A stretch of DNA of 64,000 bases from Streptomyces sp. CBMA123 (GCF_014596465.1 NZ_MECK01000001.1:1-64000), one strand, 5' to 3'. Shown: positions 54,691 to 64,000, numbered from the stretch's first letter. Notes: generated by a model from the letters alone, not told the origin. Made by a program: numbers and translations.

Positions 54691-55136
54691 TCAGTCGTTC
54701 CGGTGGCGGACCACGACGACGGGGCAGGGCGCGTGCTGGACGCAGTGCTGGCCTACCGAGCCGAGCAGGGCTCCGGTGAATCCTCCGTGGCCCCTGCTGC
54801 CGACGACCAGGAGTTCGGCGCCGCGGGCCGCGTCCAGCAGGCACGCCGCGGCGCCGCCCTCCTGCACCCGGGTCCTGATCTCGACCGGGCGTCGGAACCG
54901 GTCGCCACCGTGACGCTGTCGTCGAGGATCTTCCGCGCGATGCCCGGGAGATCCTCGTAGGCCTCGATCGGCACTGTCCACCCGGTGGCCACCGGGTGCT
55001 GCCACGCGATCAGGGCCTCCACCACGGCGCCCTGCATGCGGGCCTGGCCGACGGCCCACCGGAGTGCGTCGACCGATGCCGGCGATCCGTCGACACCGAC
55101 CACGATCCGCTGCTCCGGTCCGGTCTGCTCGCTCAC
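54691..55136 (-). pseudogene. universal stress protein, broken by a single-base frameshift
   Basis: From GTG at 55136 the product begins SEQTGPEQRIVVGVDGSPAS and runs to KILDDSVTVATGSDA. The matching second half (PVEIRTRVQEGGAAACLLDAA, GAELLVVGSRGHGGFTGALLGSVG, HCVQHAPCPVVVVRHRND) is in the next frame. One base is missing near 54884-54894, inside a C-rich stretch. Restoring one C would give a normal 148-residue single-domain UspA protein including the ATP-binding GSRGHGGFTG motif. Either a real recent mutation or a sequencing error. Confidence 0.85.
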
Positions 55137-55220
55137 GTGCCTTCTCCTTCGTGTTCTCGTTGGTCTCAACCATCGGCACTGCCGGCGGACTTGCGAAGGA
55201 CCGAACGGGTCCCGAAGGCC

Positions 55221-55234
55221 GGGACCTTCAGCCC
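55221..55234 (-). promoter_or_regulatory. DosR/OsdR-like box upstream of the universal stress protein gene
   Basis: GGGACCTTCAGCCC, 85 bases upstream of the GTG at 55136. It resembles the 14-bp GGGAC-N4-GTCCC type box of the DosR/OsdR dormancy regulators. A further palindrome GGACCGAACGGGTCC lies at 55198-55212. Match judged by eye. Confidence 0.45.
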
Positions 55235-55358
55235 GGCCCTTGCCCAGCACAGGAATGTGAGTTCCCTGCCGAAGGCGATGCCGTACGGTGCGGTCTTGGG
55301 CCTGCCGGTCCCGCCCGGACCGCGTGAGCGGTCGAGGCTGGGATCCGCCCCATGCCCC

Positions 55359-56261
55359 TCAGCGCCCCTTGCGCAGGGGGACGACGATCAACGGGCACTC
55401 CGCGTGCTCGACGAGGGCATGACTCACCGACCCCAGGAGCAGACCCCGGAAACTGCCGAGGCCCCGCGAACCGACAACGAGGCACAGGGCCCGAGTCGCC
55501 TCGCCCAGCAGTGCTCCCACGGGGCGCCCGAACACCACCTCGTGCTCGACTTCGACGGTCGCGCTTGCGCAACTCGGCGGTTGCGCGCAGCAGTTCGACC
55601 TCAGCGCGGCCTGCAGACTCAGCGCGCGCTGCGGAGGTCCGTTCCTGGCGGGCCCGGCAGACTCGGACTACGCGCAGCACGGCACCGCGTGCCGCGGCCT
55701 GCGCGAAGGCGAGTTCCAGAGCCGCCAGGGAGTCCTGCGATCCGTCCGCTCCGACGACGGCCAGCGGCCTGGTGCATTCACGGCGGTATCCGCCGTCTCG
55801 CGGACGACCGCCACCGGGCAGGGGGCGTGGGAGCTGAGCGACGCCGATCGGCGGGAGCGTGAGCACCTGCTCGGCAACCGGCCTGCGCTTGCCTCCGACG
55901 ACCAGGAGCGAGGCGTCCGCGGCCTGCTCCAGCAGGCCTCGCGCCCGTGGCCCGTCGACCGCGCGGGTCTCGGTCTCCACACTGGGGTGCCTCTCCTCAA
56001 CGAGCTTGAGTGCCTGTGCCAGGACGATGTCGCCCCCGACTCGGAGGTGATCGTTCAGCAGTCGCGGGGGTCCTCATCCGGATCGCTCTGCGGCCGCTCC
56101 AGGACGTGGACCAGCCGCAGCGCCCTGCCCGTGCGGGCGGCCTCGTCCGCCGCCCAGGTCACGGCTCCGCGGCTGGCCGCGGAGCGGCCGACGCCGACGA
56201 CCAGGGGCCCGAGCAGGGACACGGGCGCGGGCACGGCGGGGGTTGGTCCGGGACTGTTCAT
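55359..56261 (-). pseudogene. tandem-domain universal stress protein, several frameshifts
   Basis: ATG at 56261 has GGAGGAG upstream and starts NSPGPTPAVPAPVSLLGPLV. Domain 1 runs to EDPRD, shifts frame at about 56059 (one base lost), continues LLNDHLRVGGDIVLAQALKL and ASLLVVGGKRRPVAEQVL, shifts for SHAPCPVAVVRETADTAV, shifts back for PLAVVGADGSQDSLAALELA (domain 2), and shifts again near 55560 before VEVEHEVVFGRPVGALL and LVEHAECPLIVVPLRKGR at 55359. At least four indels separate otherwise well-conserved pieces. An intact version would have about 300 residues and two UspA domains. Confidence 0.85.
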
Positions 56262-56354
56262 GGGTCTCCTCCTCGGGTCCTGCGGTAGGTGTGCGCCCGG
56301 TCAACCCTTCCTTCCCGCACCGCTGTTCGGCAGGGTCCACATTGCCCTGCGGCA

Positions 56355-56369
56355 GGGCCCGAAGGTCCC
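56355..56369. promoter_or_regulatory. DosR/OsdR-like box between divergent stress and oleate hydratase genes
   Basis: GGGCCCGAAGGTCCC; its reverse complement GGGACCTTCGGGCCC shares GGGACCTTC with the site at 55221. It lies 94 bases upstream of the tandem USP gene and 208 bases upstream of the oleate hydratase gene. Confidence 0.45.
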
Positions 56370-56423
56370 GGTCCGCCGGTCCCGCGAACCCGGGATGCCA
56401 CCGGGACCGTCGTTCCGCCATCG

Positions 56424-56437
56424 GTGACCAATGGCCC
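56424..56437. promoter_or_regulatory. second DosR/OsdR-like box in the same intergenic region
   Basis: GTGACCAATGGCCC, 140 bases upstream of the oleate hydratase start. The form GNGACC-N3-GGCCC agrees with the sites at 55221 and 56355. The 315-base gap 56262-56576 holds no gene. Confidence 0.4.
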
Positions 56438-56576
56438 AACGACCCGTCGGCCGACTCGGGAGCAAGCTGTCGTCCGCACCCCCGATCGATGGACTCGATC
56501 GCCCGGCGTCGACCGCCGGGATCGCTGCTCATCCAGCCGATGGCGGTTCAGTGCACGACAGTTGAGGAGATCTCCG

Positions 56577-58145
56577 ATGCCCAAGGCCCACCTGGTCGGA
56601 GGCGGCATCGCCGCCCTGTCCGCAGCAACGTTCCTCATCCGGGACGCGGGTTTCACCGGCGACGACATCCACCTCTACGAGGACCAGGAGGTGGTCGGCG
56701 GCAGCCTGGACGCGGGCGGTACGCCCGAGACGGGGTACACGATGCGCGGCGGCCGGATGTTCGAGGCACAGTTCCGCTGCACGTACGACCTGCTGTCCGG
56801 CATCCCGTCGCTGGACGACCCGTCGAAGTCGGCCACCCAGGACATCCTCGACTCACACGAGGAGTCCCCCTGGGACGACACCACCCGCCTGGTGCGGGCG
56901 GGTGGCGAGATCTGCGACGGACACGCCATGGGCTTCTCCGAACGCCACCGGCTCGAACTGGTCAAGTGCCTGGCCACGCCCGAGCGGCTGCTGGACGGCA
57001 AGCGCATCACGGACTGCTTCGACGAGGGCTTCTTCACCACCGACTTCTGGTACATGTGGTGCACCACCTTCGCGTTCGAACCCTGGCACAGCGCCATCGA
57101 GTTCCAGCGCTACCTCAAGCGCTTCATCCACCTCTTCCCGGAGTTCCAGACGATGTCCGGGATCTACCGGACCCGCTACAACCAGTACGACTCGATCGTC
57201 CGCCCGCTCACCGCCTGGCTCCTGGAGCAGGGAGTCCACCTCCACACCGGCCGCCGAGTCGCGGACCTGGCCTTCCGGCGCGGGCCGGGAACGAGCGTCG
57301 AGCGCATCCACTTCACCGGCGCGCACGCCGACATCCCGGTTGCCGAGGACGACCTCGTGTTCGTCACCAACGGCTCGATGACCGCCGACTCCGTCCTCGG
57401 CTCCCACACCGCCCCGCCGGCGAGCCCGAACACCTCCCTCAGCCCCGACTCCTTCCTGCTGTGGCACCGGATAGCGCGCGGCCGCGAGGACTTCGGCAAC
57501 CCCGCCGTCTTCGACCACCACCCGGACGAATCCACCTGGGAGTCCTTCACCGTCACGGCCAAGGACCCCGCCTTCCTCGACTGGATGGAGAAGTTCACCG
57601 GCCGCCCGACCGGCCACGGCGGACTGCTCACCCTCACCGACTCCCCGTGGCTGCTCACCGTCGTCGTCAACCGCCAGCCGGTCTACCAGCAGCAGCCCGA
57701 GGAGGTATCCGTGTGGTGGGGCTACGGCCTCTTCCCCGACAAGCCCGGCACCTTCGTCAAGAAGCCGATGAGGGAGTGCAGCGGCGCGGAGATCCTCCAG
57801 GAAGTCCTCCAGCACCTGGCCGTGGACCCCGACACCGCCGAGAAGATCGCCGAGACCTCGACCGCCATCCCCTGCCTGATGCCCTACATCACCAGCCAGT
57901 TCCTGGCACGAAGCCACGGCGACCGGCCGCAGGTGGTCCCGAAGGGCTCCACCAACCTCGCCTTCATCGGCCAGTACGCCGAGGTCCCCGACGACGTCGT
58001 CTTCACCGTCGAGTACTCCGTACGCACCGCCTGGGCCGCCGTCGCGCAACTGCTCGACCTCGACCGGCAGCCCCCGGCTGTCCACAAGGGCCACCACGAC
58101 CCGCACGTCCTGGCCCAGGCCCTGCACACCATGCACCGCAAGTAG
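56577..58145 (+). CDS. ohyA: oleate hydratase (myosin-cross-reactive antigen family)
   Basis: A 522-residue FAD-dependent hydratase that adds water to the cis-9 double bond of oleic acid to give 10-hydroxystearate. Visible: FAD-binding VGGGIAALSAATFL at 7-20, YTMRGGRMFEAQFRCTYDLLSGIPSLD near 56-82 with the catalytic-acid Glu, TDFWYMWCTTFAFEPWHSAIEF, and the terminal FIGQYAEVPDDVVFTVEYSVRTAW. GAGGAG lies seven bases before ATG. In other bacteria these enzymes detoxify unsaturated fatty acids or alter membranes. It is divergent from the USP gene and followed after 160 bases by a DoxX-like gene. Confidence 0.95.
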   Translation: MPKAHLVGGGIAALSAATFLIRDAGFTGDDIHLYEDQEVVGGSLDAGGTPETGYTMRGGRMFEAQFRCTYDLLSGIPSLDDPSKSATQDILDSHEESPWDDTTRLVRAGGEICDGHAMGFSERHRLELVKCLATPERLLDGKRITDCFDEGFFTTDFWYMWCTTFAFEPWHSAIEFQRYLKRFIHLFPEFQTMSGIYRTRYNQYDSIVRPLTAWLLEQGVHLHTGRRVADLAFRRGPGTSVERIHFTGAHADIPVAEDDLVFVTNGSMTADSVLGSHTAPPASPNTSLSPDSFLLWHRIARGREDFGNPAVFDHHPDESTWESFTVTAKDPAFLDWMEKFTGRPTGHGGLLTLTDSPWLLTVVVNRQPVYQQQPEEVSVWWGYGLFPDKPGTFVKKPMRECSGAEILQEVLQHLAVDPDTAEKIAETSTAIPCLMPYITSQFLARSHGDRPQVVPKGSTNLAFIGQYAEVPDDVVFTVEYSVRTAWAAVAQLLDLDRQPPAVHKGHHDPHVLAQALHTMHRK

Positions 58146-58307
58146 CCCGACCGGCGCACCCCGGGGAGGCGGGCGCGGCGCCGTCCGCCTCCCCGCTCCA
58201 CCCGGCCCCGGTGCCTGGGAGCTCGGCGCCTCAAGGCCCGGCGGACGGTCCTGTCCCGGCGCCACAGAACGACCGATCCATCGTGAAATCGACAAGGAGA
58301 GCTCGCC

Positions 58308-58934
58308 ATGGCCGTCCATCACCCGCACCTCCCCCGGTTCACCCACCGTCTGACCACGGGCCGGCGCCCGGTCGCGACCCGGCGCTCCCGGGAGACATCG
58401 GGCGCCGTCGCCCTGACCACCGGGGCAGGGCTCGCGATCGCGGGCGCCAGGATCACCGTCGGCTTCGTCTTCCTCTGGGCCTTCCTCGACAAGACATTCG
58501 GCCTCGGCTACGCCACCGGAGAGGCCGGCTCTTGGCTCAACGGCGGCTCCCCGACGAAGGGCTTCCTCAGCCACGTCTCGGCCGGTCCGCTCCAGTCCAC
58601 CTTCCACGCCTGGGCCGGGCAGGCCTGGGCCGACTGGCTGTTCATGCTCGGCCTGCTCGGCATCGGCCTCGCCTTCGTCGGCGGCGTCGGGATGCGCGTC
58701 GCCGCCGGTGGCGGCACCCTGCTCCTGGCCCTGATGTGGGCCGCCGAGTGGCCGCCCGCCCGGCAGCTGGCCAACGGCGCCGCCAGCGGTTCCAGCAACC
58801 CCGTCGTCGACTACCACGTCGTCTACGCGCTGCTGCTCATCGCGCTGGCCGCCGTCGGCGCGGGCGATGTCTGGGGGCTGGGGCGCCGCTGGGCTGCCCT
58901 CCCGGTCGTCCGCGAGCACGCCTGGCTCCGCTGA
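58308..58934 (+). CDS. DoxX/DoxD-like membrane protein
   Basis: A 208-residue protein with four hydrophobic segments. ALTTGAGLAIAGARITVGFVFLWAFLDKTFGLGYATG is followed by a loop (SWLNGGSPTKGFLSHV), WADWLFMLGLLGIGLAFVGG, a third helix and VVYALLLIALAAVGAG. The layout resembles DoxX or the DoxD subunit of thiosulfate:quinone oxidoreductase, but I see no DoxA partner. AAGGAG lies eight bases before ATG. Such proteins are frequent in actinobacterial hypoxia gene sets. Different from the DoxX gene at 22824 in length and loops. Confidence 0.85.
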   Translation: MAVHHPHLPRFTHRLTTGRRPVATRRSRETSGAVALTTGAGLAIAGARITVGFVFLWAFLDKTFGLGYATGEAGSWLNGGSPTKGFLSHVSAGPLQSTFHAWAGQAWADWLFMLGLLGIGLAFVGGVGMRVAAGGGTLLLALMWAAEWPPARQLANGAASGSSNPVVDYHVVYALLLIALAAVGAGDVWGLGRRWAALPVVREHAWLR

Positions 58935-59237
58935 GACCCCACCGCCGTCCCGGAAGCACCGCACACTGAGGCCCCGCGGCCGGAGCCCGGCGGCACCAAC
59001 CCCTCCACGGGGAAGGTGCCGTCGGCTCCGGCGGTTTCCGGTTCAGCGCGCCCCTGATCTCCGACACCACACCGGCAGACATCGCTGCCGGCTGGGGCAG
59101 CCAGACCAAGGCCGGCGCACCGTGTCAGGCCGCGGCGCCCACCCGCCGCGGCACTTCGGCTCCCGGGCACACGAGAGCGAGGCTTCCCGTCGGGGAGCCT
59201 CGCTCTCGTGCGATGCGTCGGCGTCCGGTCAGGTACG
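58935..59237. other. 303-base intergenic region between convergent genes
   Basis: No gene seen. It ends with the terminator at 59170-59210. Confidence 0.6.
59170..59210. terminator. terminator hairpin after pflA
   Basis: 19-bp stem CACGAGAGCGAGGCTTCCC (59170-59188) with its near-complement (59192-59210), one T-G wobble, loop GTC. It lies 28 bases after the pflA stop on the minus strand. Confidence 0.9.
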
Positions 59238-60050
59238 TCAGACGGTGTGCAGGCCGTGGGCCTCGAACACGGCACGCGCCTGCGCCGTCTGGTCGCTGGT
59301 GGGCGCCGGGGTGTCCGCCAGCGTGCAGTCCAGGCCCAGCGCACGCCACTTCGCCATGCCGAGCTTGTGGAACGGGAGGACGTCGACCCTGGTGACGTTG
59401 CCCAGCGACGCGGCGAAGGCGGCGACCCCCTCGACGTTCTCGATGGGGTCGGTCAGGCCGGGGACGAGGACGAAGCGGACCCAGGCCTCCTTGCCGAGAT
59501 CCGCCAGACGGCGGGCGAAGTCCAGGGTGGGGGCCAGCTCCCGCCCGGTCAGGTGCCGGTAGAGGGCGCGGTCCCAGGACTTGACGTCGAGCAGGACGAG
59601 GTCGGTGTCGGCGAGCAGCGCGTCGGTGGCGCGGATGCCCAGGAAGCCGGAGGTGTCCAGCGCGGTGTGCAGGCCGAGTTCGTGCTTGAAGCGGTGCAGC
59701 AACTCGCCGGTGAAAACCGGCTGAAGCAGCGGCTCGCCACCGCTGACGGTGGCGCCGCCGCCGGAGGCGCGGATGAACTCGACGCACTTGGCCGCCTCGC
59801 TGACGATCTCGTCCGCGCGGATGCGCCGCCCGTCACGCAGGTGCCAGGTATCGGGGTTGTGGCAGTACAGGCAGCGCAGCGGGCACCCGGCCAGGAAGGC
59901 GACGAAGCGGGTGCCGGGGCCGTCGACACCGGTGGACAGGTCCCAGGAGTGGAACATTCCGCCGGCCGGGCGCCTGCTGGCGACGGCGGCCGGTGTCGCG
60001 GCCGACGCGGATCGATTCGACAGATGGACGGGCAGAACGGGGTCGGGCAT
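59238..60050 (-). CDS. pflA: pyruvate formate-lyase activating enzyme (radical SAM)
   Basis: A 270-residue radical SAM enzyme that abstracts a hydrogen from the Gly of PflB under anaerobic conditions. The 4Fe-4S motif is GCPLRCLYCHNPD with Cys56, Cys60 and Cys63 (CxxxCxxC). Other family blocks: ATVSGGEPLLQPVFTGELL (SAM-binding GGE), LDTSGFLG, DLVLLDVKSWD, VLPFHKLGMAKW. ATG at 60050 follows GGGAG. An N-terminal tail of about 30 residues precedes the family start (GMFHSWDLSTGVDGPGTRFVAF). The gene follows pflB by 74 bases on the same strand. Confidence 0.95.
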   Translation of the reverse strand: MPDPVLPVHLSNRSASAATPAAVASRRPAGGMFHSWDLSTGVDGPGTRFVAFLAGCPLRCLYCHNPDTWHLRDGRRIRADEIVSEAAKCVEFIRASGGGATVSGGEPLLQPVFTGELLHRFKHELGLHTALDTSGFLGIRATDALLADTDLVLLDVKSWDRALYRHLTGRELAPTLDFARRLADLGKEAWVRFVLVPGLTDPIENVEGVAAFAASLGNVTRVDVLPFHKLGMAKWRALGLDCTLADTPAPTSDQTAQARAVFEAHGLHTV

Positions 60051-60124
60051 GGGAATCTCCCGGTAAAGCGCGGTGCCGGCGCCCTTGGTCGGGGATGCGC
60101 CGGCACCGCGAGCGGGGGTGAGGC

Positions 60125-62389
60125 CTACAGGGCGTCGTGGAAGGTGCGGCCGATCACGTCGAACTGCTGCTCCCGCGTGAGGCGGACGAAGTTGACCGCG
60201 TAGCCGCTGACCCGGATGGTCAGCTGCGGGTACTTCTCCGGGTGGTCCATGGCGTCCAACAGGGTGTCCCGGTCGAGGACGTTGACGTTCATGTGGAAGC
60301 CGTGGCAGGTGACGTAGCCGTCCAGGACGCCCACCAGGTTGGTGATCCGCTCGGCCTCGGTGCGCCCGAGCGCGTCCGGGGTGACGGTGTTGGTGAGCGA
60401 GATGCCGTCCTCGGCCTGCTGGTACGGCAGCTTCGCGACGGAGAGCGCGCTGGCCACGTAGCCGTGGACGTCGCGCCCGTTCATCGGGTTGGCGCCGGGG
60501 GAGAACGGCTCGCCAGTCCGCCGTCCGTCCGGGGTGTTGCCGGTCTTCTTGCCGTAGACGACGTTGGAGGTGATGGTCAGGACGGACTGGGTGTGCTCGG
60601 CGCCCCGATAGGTGGGGTGCTTGCGCACCTTCGCCATGAAGTCCTCGACCAGCCGGACCGCGATGTCGTCCGCCCGGTCGTCGTTGTTGCCGTACGCCGG
60701 ATACTCCCCGTCGACGAGGTAGTCGGTGACCAGCCCGGTCTCGTCCCGCACGGGCCGGACCTTCGCGTACTTGATGGCCGACAGCGAGTCGGCGGCCACC
60801 GCGAGCCCGGCGATGCCGCAGGCCATGGTGCGCCGGACGTCCCGGTCGTGCAGGGCCATCTCGATCCGCTCGTAGGCGTACCTGTCGTGCATGTAGTGGA
60901 TGACGTTCAGGGCGTGGACGTACGTCCCGGCCAGCCACTCCAACTGCTCGTCGAGGCGGGCCAGCACCTCGTCGTAGTCGAGCACGGTTCCGTCGACCGG
61001 ATCGGTGGCCGGGCCGACCTGGGCGCCGGTCAGCTCGTCCCGGCCGCCGTTGATCGCGTAGAGGAGGGTCTTGGCGAGGTTGACCCGGGCGCCGAAGAAC
61101 TGCATCTGCTTGCCGACCTCCATGGCGGAGACGCAGCAGGCGATCGCGGTGTCGTCGCCGAAGCGCGGGCGCATCAGCTCGTCGGACTCGTACTGCACCG
61201 AGGAGGTGTCGATCGACACTCGGGCGCAGAACTCCTTGAATCCCCTTGGGAGTTGCGGAGACCAGAAGACCGTCATGTTGGGCTCGGGCGCCGGGCCCAG
61301 GTTGTAGAGGGTCTGCAGGTAGCGGAAGGACGTCCGGGTGGCCAGCGTCCGCCCGTCGGCGCCCATGCCGCCGATCGACTCGGTGACCCAGGTCGGGTCC
61401 CCGGAGAACAGCTCGTCGTACTCGGGGGTGCGCAGGAAGCGGACGATTCGGAGCTTGATGACGAAGTCGTCCACCAGCTCCTGGGCCTGGCGCTCCGTCA
61501 GTACACCTTCGGCCAGGTCGCGCTGGAGATAGACGTCGAGGAAGGTCGAGGTGCGGCCGAGCGACATCGCCGCGCCGTTCTGCTCCTTGACCGCCGCCAG
61601 GTAGGCGAAGTAGAGCCACTGGATCGCCTCGCGGGCGGTCGCGGCCGGGCCCGAGATGTCGTACCCGTAGCCGTCGGCCATCTGCTTGAGTTCGCCCAGC
61701 GCCCGGATCTGCTCGGCGAGTTCCTCGCGTTCGCGGATCGTCTCCTCCAGCCGGGCGGGGTCGGTGGGCGCCGCGTCCAGTTCGGCCTTCTCGGCGAGCT
61801 TGGCCTCGATCAGACGGTCCACGCCGTACAGGGCGACGCGGCGGTAGTCGCCGATGATCCGCCCGCGCCCGTAGGCGTCCGGCAGGCCGGTGATGACGCC
61901 GGCCTTGCGGGCGGCGAGGATCTCGGGGGTGTAGGCGTCGAAGACGCCGTCGTTGTGGGTCTTGCGGTACTCGGTGAAGACCTTCTCCAGCTGCGGGTCG
62001 ACCGGGTAGCCGTAGGTGCGCAGCGCGCCAGCGACCATCCGCCAGCCGCCGCTCGGCATGATCGCGCGCTTGAGCGGGGCGTCGGTCTGCAGGCCGACGA
62101 TCAACTCCCGTTCCCGGTCGATGTATCCAGGCGCATGCGCGGTGATGCTCGACGGGACGTCGTACGCGATGTCGAGGACCCCCTTGGCGCGCTCCTCGGG
62201 GAAGCGGGCGGTGATCCGCTTCCACACGGCCGACGTCCGCTCGGTGGGACCGACCAGGAAGGAACTGTCGCCCTCGTACGGGGTGTAGTTGTGCTGGATG
62301 AAGTCACGGACGTCGATCGCGTCCCGCCAGAGTCCGCCCTTGAAGCCGGCCCAGGCGCTCGTGGTGTTTTCCTGCTGCGAGGTGGCCAT
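60125..62389 (-). CDS. pflB: pyruvate formate-lyase (glycyl radical enzyme)
   Basis: A 754-residue glycyl radical enzyme converting pyruvate and CoA to acetyl-CoA and formate without oxygen. The catalytic Cys pair is in [21 protein letters not shown] at Cys418-Cys419, the same numbers as in the E. coli enzyme. The radical loop is [12 protein letters not shown] with Gly729. The N-terminus ([26 protein letters not shown]) and [12 protein letters not shown] also match PflB rather than diol dehydratase-type relatives. ATG at 62389 has AGAGG eight bases upstream. It follows adhE by 14 bases, so adhE-pflB-pflA form an operon. No formate transporter or hydrogenlyase is in view. Confidence 0.97.
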   Translation of the reverse strand: MATSQQENTTSAWAGFKGGLWRDAIDVRDFIQHNYTPYEGDSSFLVGPTERTSAVWKRITARFPEERAKGVLDIAYDVPSSITAHAPGYIDRERELIVGLQTDAPLKRAIMPSGGWRMVAGALRTYGYPVDPQLEKVFTEYRKTHNDGVFDAYTPEILAARKAGVITGLPDAYGRGRIIGDYRRVALYGVDRLIEAKLAEKAELDAAPTDPARLEETIREREELAEQIRALGELKQMADGYGYDISGPAATAREAIQWLYFAYLAAVKEQNGAAMSLGRTSTFLDVYLQRDLAEGVLTERQAQELVDDFVIKLRIVRFLRTPEYDELFSGDPTWVTESIGGMGADGRTLATRTSFRYLQTLYNLGPAPEPNMTVFWSPQLPRGFKEFCARVSIDTSSVQYESDELMRPRFGDDTAIACCVSAMEVGKQMQFFGARVNLAKTLLYAINGGRDELTGAQVGPATDPVDGTVLDYDEVLARLDEQLEWLAGTYVHALNVIHYMHDRYAYERIEMALHDRDVRRTMACGIAGLAVAADSLSAIKYAKVRPVRDETGLVTDYLVDGEYPAYGNNDDRADDIAVRLVEDFMAKVRKHPTYRGAEHTQSVLTITSNVVYGKKTGNTPDGRRTGEPFSPGANPMNGRDVHGYVASALSVAKLPYQQAEDGISLTNTVTPDALGRTEAERITNLVGVLDGYVTCHGFHMNVNVLDRDTLLDAMDHPEKYPQLTIRVSGYAVNFVRLTREQQFDVIGRTFHDAL

Positions 62390-62403
62390 GTCGGTGTCCT
62401 CTC

Positions 62404-64000
62404 TCAGGCCTCGTCGCCGTAGTAGGCCTGGCGCATCAGCTGCTGCATGTCGGCGACCATCGGCATCCGGGGGTTGGCGGGGGCGCACTGGTCCTCGTAG
62501 GCGTTCATCGCCTGCTGGGGCAGGGCGGCGAGGAAGGCCGCCTCGTCCACGCCCGCCGCCTTGAAGGAGCGCGGGATGCCGACCTTGTCGCGCAGTTCCT
62601 CGACCGCCGCCGCGAGGGACTCGACGCCCTGCTCCGGGGTCGCGGCCGGCAGGCCGAGCATCCGGGCGATGGCCTGATAGCGCTCCGGGGCGGTGTAGCT
62701 CTGGTACTTGGGCCAGCCGGTGACCTTCGCCGGGGCGGAGCCGTTCCAGCGGATCACGTGCGGCAGCAGCAGGGCGTTGGTGCGGCCGTGGGCGATGTGG
62801 AAGGTGGCGCCGAGGGTGTGAGCCATGGCGTGGACCGCGCCCAGGAAGGCGGAGCCGAAGGCCATTCCGGCGATCGTCCCGGCGTTGTGCATCTTCTCCC
62901 GTGCCACCGGGTCGTCCGGGCCGTTCAGCACGGCCCGTTCCAGGTTCTCGAAGATGAGCCGGATACCCTGGAGCGCCAGGCCGTCGGTGAAGTCGTTGGC
63001 GTAGACGGACACGTAGGTCTCGATGCAGTGGGTGAGGGCGTCGAAGCCGGTGTCCGCGGTGACGTGCTTCGGCAGGCCGGTGGTGAGCGCCGGGTCGACG
63101 ATGGCCACGCTCGGGGTGAGCGCGTAGTCGGCGAGCGGGTACTTCTGGCCGGTGGCGGTGTCGGTGATCACCGCGAAGGGGGTGACCTCGCTGCCGGTGC
63201 CGGAGGTGGTCGGGATGCACACCAGCTTGGCCTTCTCGCCGAGGTCGGGAAAGGTGAAGGCGCGCTTGCGGATGTCGAAGAACTTCTCCTTCAGGTCCGC
63301 GAACTCGACCTCCGGGTGCTCGTACATCAGCCACATCACCTTGGCGGCGTCCATCGGTGAGCCGCCGCCGAGCGCGATGATGGTGTCCGGTTCGAACTCC
63401 CGCATCAGGGCGGCGCCCTTGCGTACGGTGTCGATGCTCGGATTGGGCTCGACGTCGTCCACCACCCGCACCTCGACCGGGTCGCGGCGGCGGTCGAGCA
63501 CGCCGCGGATCCGCTCCAGGTGGCCGATCTCCACCATGGTCCGGTCGGTGACAACGACGATCCGGTGGGCGTTCGGCATGCTCGCCAGGTACTTGACCGA
63601 GTTGCGCTCGAAGTAGATCTTCGGCGGGACCTTGAACCACTGCATGTTGGTGTTGCGCCGCCCGATCCGCTTGATGTTGACGAGGTTCAGCGCCGAGACG
63701 TTCCCGGACACCGAGTTGTGCCCGTAGCTGCCGCAGCCGAGGGTCAGCGAGGGGGTGAAGGCGTTGTAGACGTCGCCGATGCCGCCCTGCGAGCTGGGCG
63801 CGTTCCAGATGATCCGGCAGGCCTTGACCGCGTGCCCGAACTCCTCGGCGAACGCCGCGTCCTCGGTGTGCACCGCGGCCGAGTGCCCGAGGCCGTCGAA
63901 CTCCACCATCGCAGCGGCCAGTTCGACACCCTCGCGGCGCGAGCGGGCGGTGAGGACGGCGAGCACCGGGCAGAGCTTCTCCCGGGTCAGCGGTTCGGCC
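62404..64000 (-). CDS. adhE: bifunctional acetaldehyde-CoA/alcohol dehydrogenase, C-terminal part, runs off right edge
   Basis: About 531 C-terminal residues are present; the N-terminal part lies beyond 64000. The first visible segment ([16 protein letters not shown], then [36 protein letters not shown]) is the end of the aldehyde dehydrogenase domain. The iron-dependent alcohol dehydrogenase domain follows with [30 protein letters not shown], and metal ligands in [23 protein letters not shown]. AdhE reduces acetyl-CoA to ethanol and regenerates NAD, complementing PflB. The enzyme is known to form filaments (spirosomes) in other bacteria. First visible gene of adhE-pflB-pflA. Confidence 0.96.
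   Translation of the reverse strand, partial: AEPLTREKLCPVLAVLTARSRREGVELAAAMVEFDGLGHSAAVHTEDAAFAEEFGHAVKACRIIWNAPSSQGGIGDVYNAFTPSLTLGCGSYGHNSVSGNVSALNLVNIKRIGRRNTNMQWFKVPPKIYFERNSVKYLASMPNAHRIVVVTDRTMVEIGHLERIRGVLDRRRDPVEVRVVDDVEPNPSIDTVRKGAALMREFEPDTIIALGGGSPMDAAKVMWLMYEHPEVEFADLKEKFFDIRKRAFTFPDLGEKAKLVCIPTTSGTGSEVTPFAVITDTATGQKYPLADYALTPSVAIVDPALTTGLPKHVTADTGFDALTHCIETYVSVYANDFTDGLALQGIRLIFENLERAVLNGPDDPVAREKMHNAGTIAGMAFGSAFLGAVHAMAHTLGATFHIAHGRTNALLLPHVIRWNGSAPAKVTGWPKYQSYTAPERYQAIARMLGLPAATPEQGVESLAAAVEELRDKVGIPRSFKAAGVDEAAFLAALPQQAMNAYEDQCAPANPRMPMVADMQQLMRQAYYGDEA

Noticed and set aside
59238..62225. A PflA protein with a 700-residue N-terminal extension
   Set aside because: The extension is the out-of-frame shadow of pflB; pflA has its own start at 60050.

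Overview
This is a high-GC actinomycete chromosome segment, most likely Streptomyces or Kitasatospora. Supporting signs are an SsgA-like sporulation protein, three large LuxR-type (LAL) regulators with ATP-binding domains, a sugar ABC system without its own ATPase, and strong GC bias at third codon positions. I found no CRISPR array, no intact insertion sequence and no replication origin.

Layout. 0-3 kb: cytochrome bd oxidase operon cydA-cydB-cydD (minus; cydD runs off the left edge). 3.2-5.9 kb: a small GNAT protein, a class I flavin disulfide oxidoreductase with a Tyr where the catalytic His is expected, and Dps. 6.2-14.4 kb: a block of regulators only (two AraC, two LAL). 14.6-18.7 kb: sugar-type ABC importer (binding protein and two permeases) followed by an AraC regulator. 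19.1-25.5 kb: 'cluster I' (DUF1275 protein, amidohydrolase, isochorismatase-like hydrolase, DoxX, alpha/beta-hydrolase, secreted VOC-like protein). 25.8-31.2 kb: an HSL-like hydrolase lacking the oxyanion His, an AraC relic, an SsgA-like protein, initiator tRNA, a transposase relic, prfC, and a 3' fragment of a tRNA-Pro gene that looks like an attachment-site scar. 31.6-42.1 kb: acyl-CoA dehydrogenase, 'cluster II' (paralogous amidohydrolase and DUF1275 protein around three hydrolases), and a third LAL regulator.

42.1-53 kb is the most interesting part. A dead ROK-LuxR chimera precedes a seven-gene operon: Fe(II)/2-oxoglutarate dioxygenase (alkylsulfatase AtsK type), ROK regulator, peptide-type ABC importer (binding protein, two permeases, double ATPase) and a cytoplasmic formylglycine arylsulfatase. 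Ahead of the operon lie a good promoter, a 21-residue Cys-containing leader peptide with a strong ribosome binding site, and a GC-stem hairpin. I read this as a sulfate-ester scavenging system controlled by cysteine-sensing attenuation, with an ROK repressor as a second input. A 5'-truncated arylsulfate sulfotransferase lies just downstream.

54-64 kb is a low-oxygen or dormancy-like set: a CBS-BON protein, two universal-stress-protein genes both broken by frameshifts, oleate hydratase, a DoxX-like membrane protein, then pflA, pflB and adhE (minus; adhE runs off the right edge). DosR/OsdR-like 14-bp boxes lie in the promoter regions of the stress genes. With cydABD at the other end, the window is rich in functions expected under oxygen limitation, which is unusual for an aerobic filamentous actinomycete.
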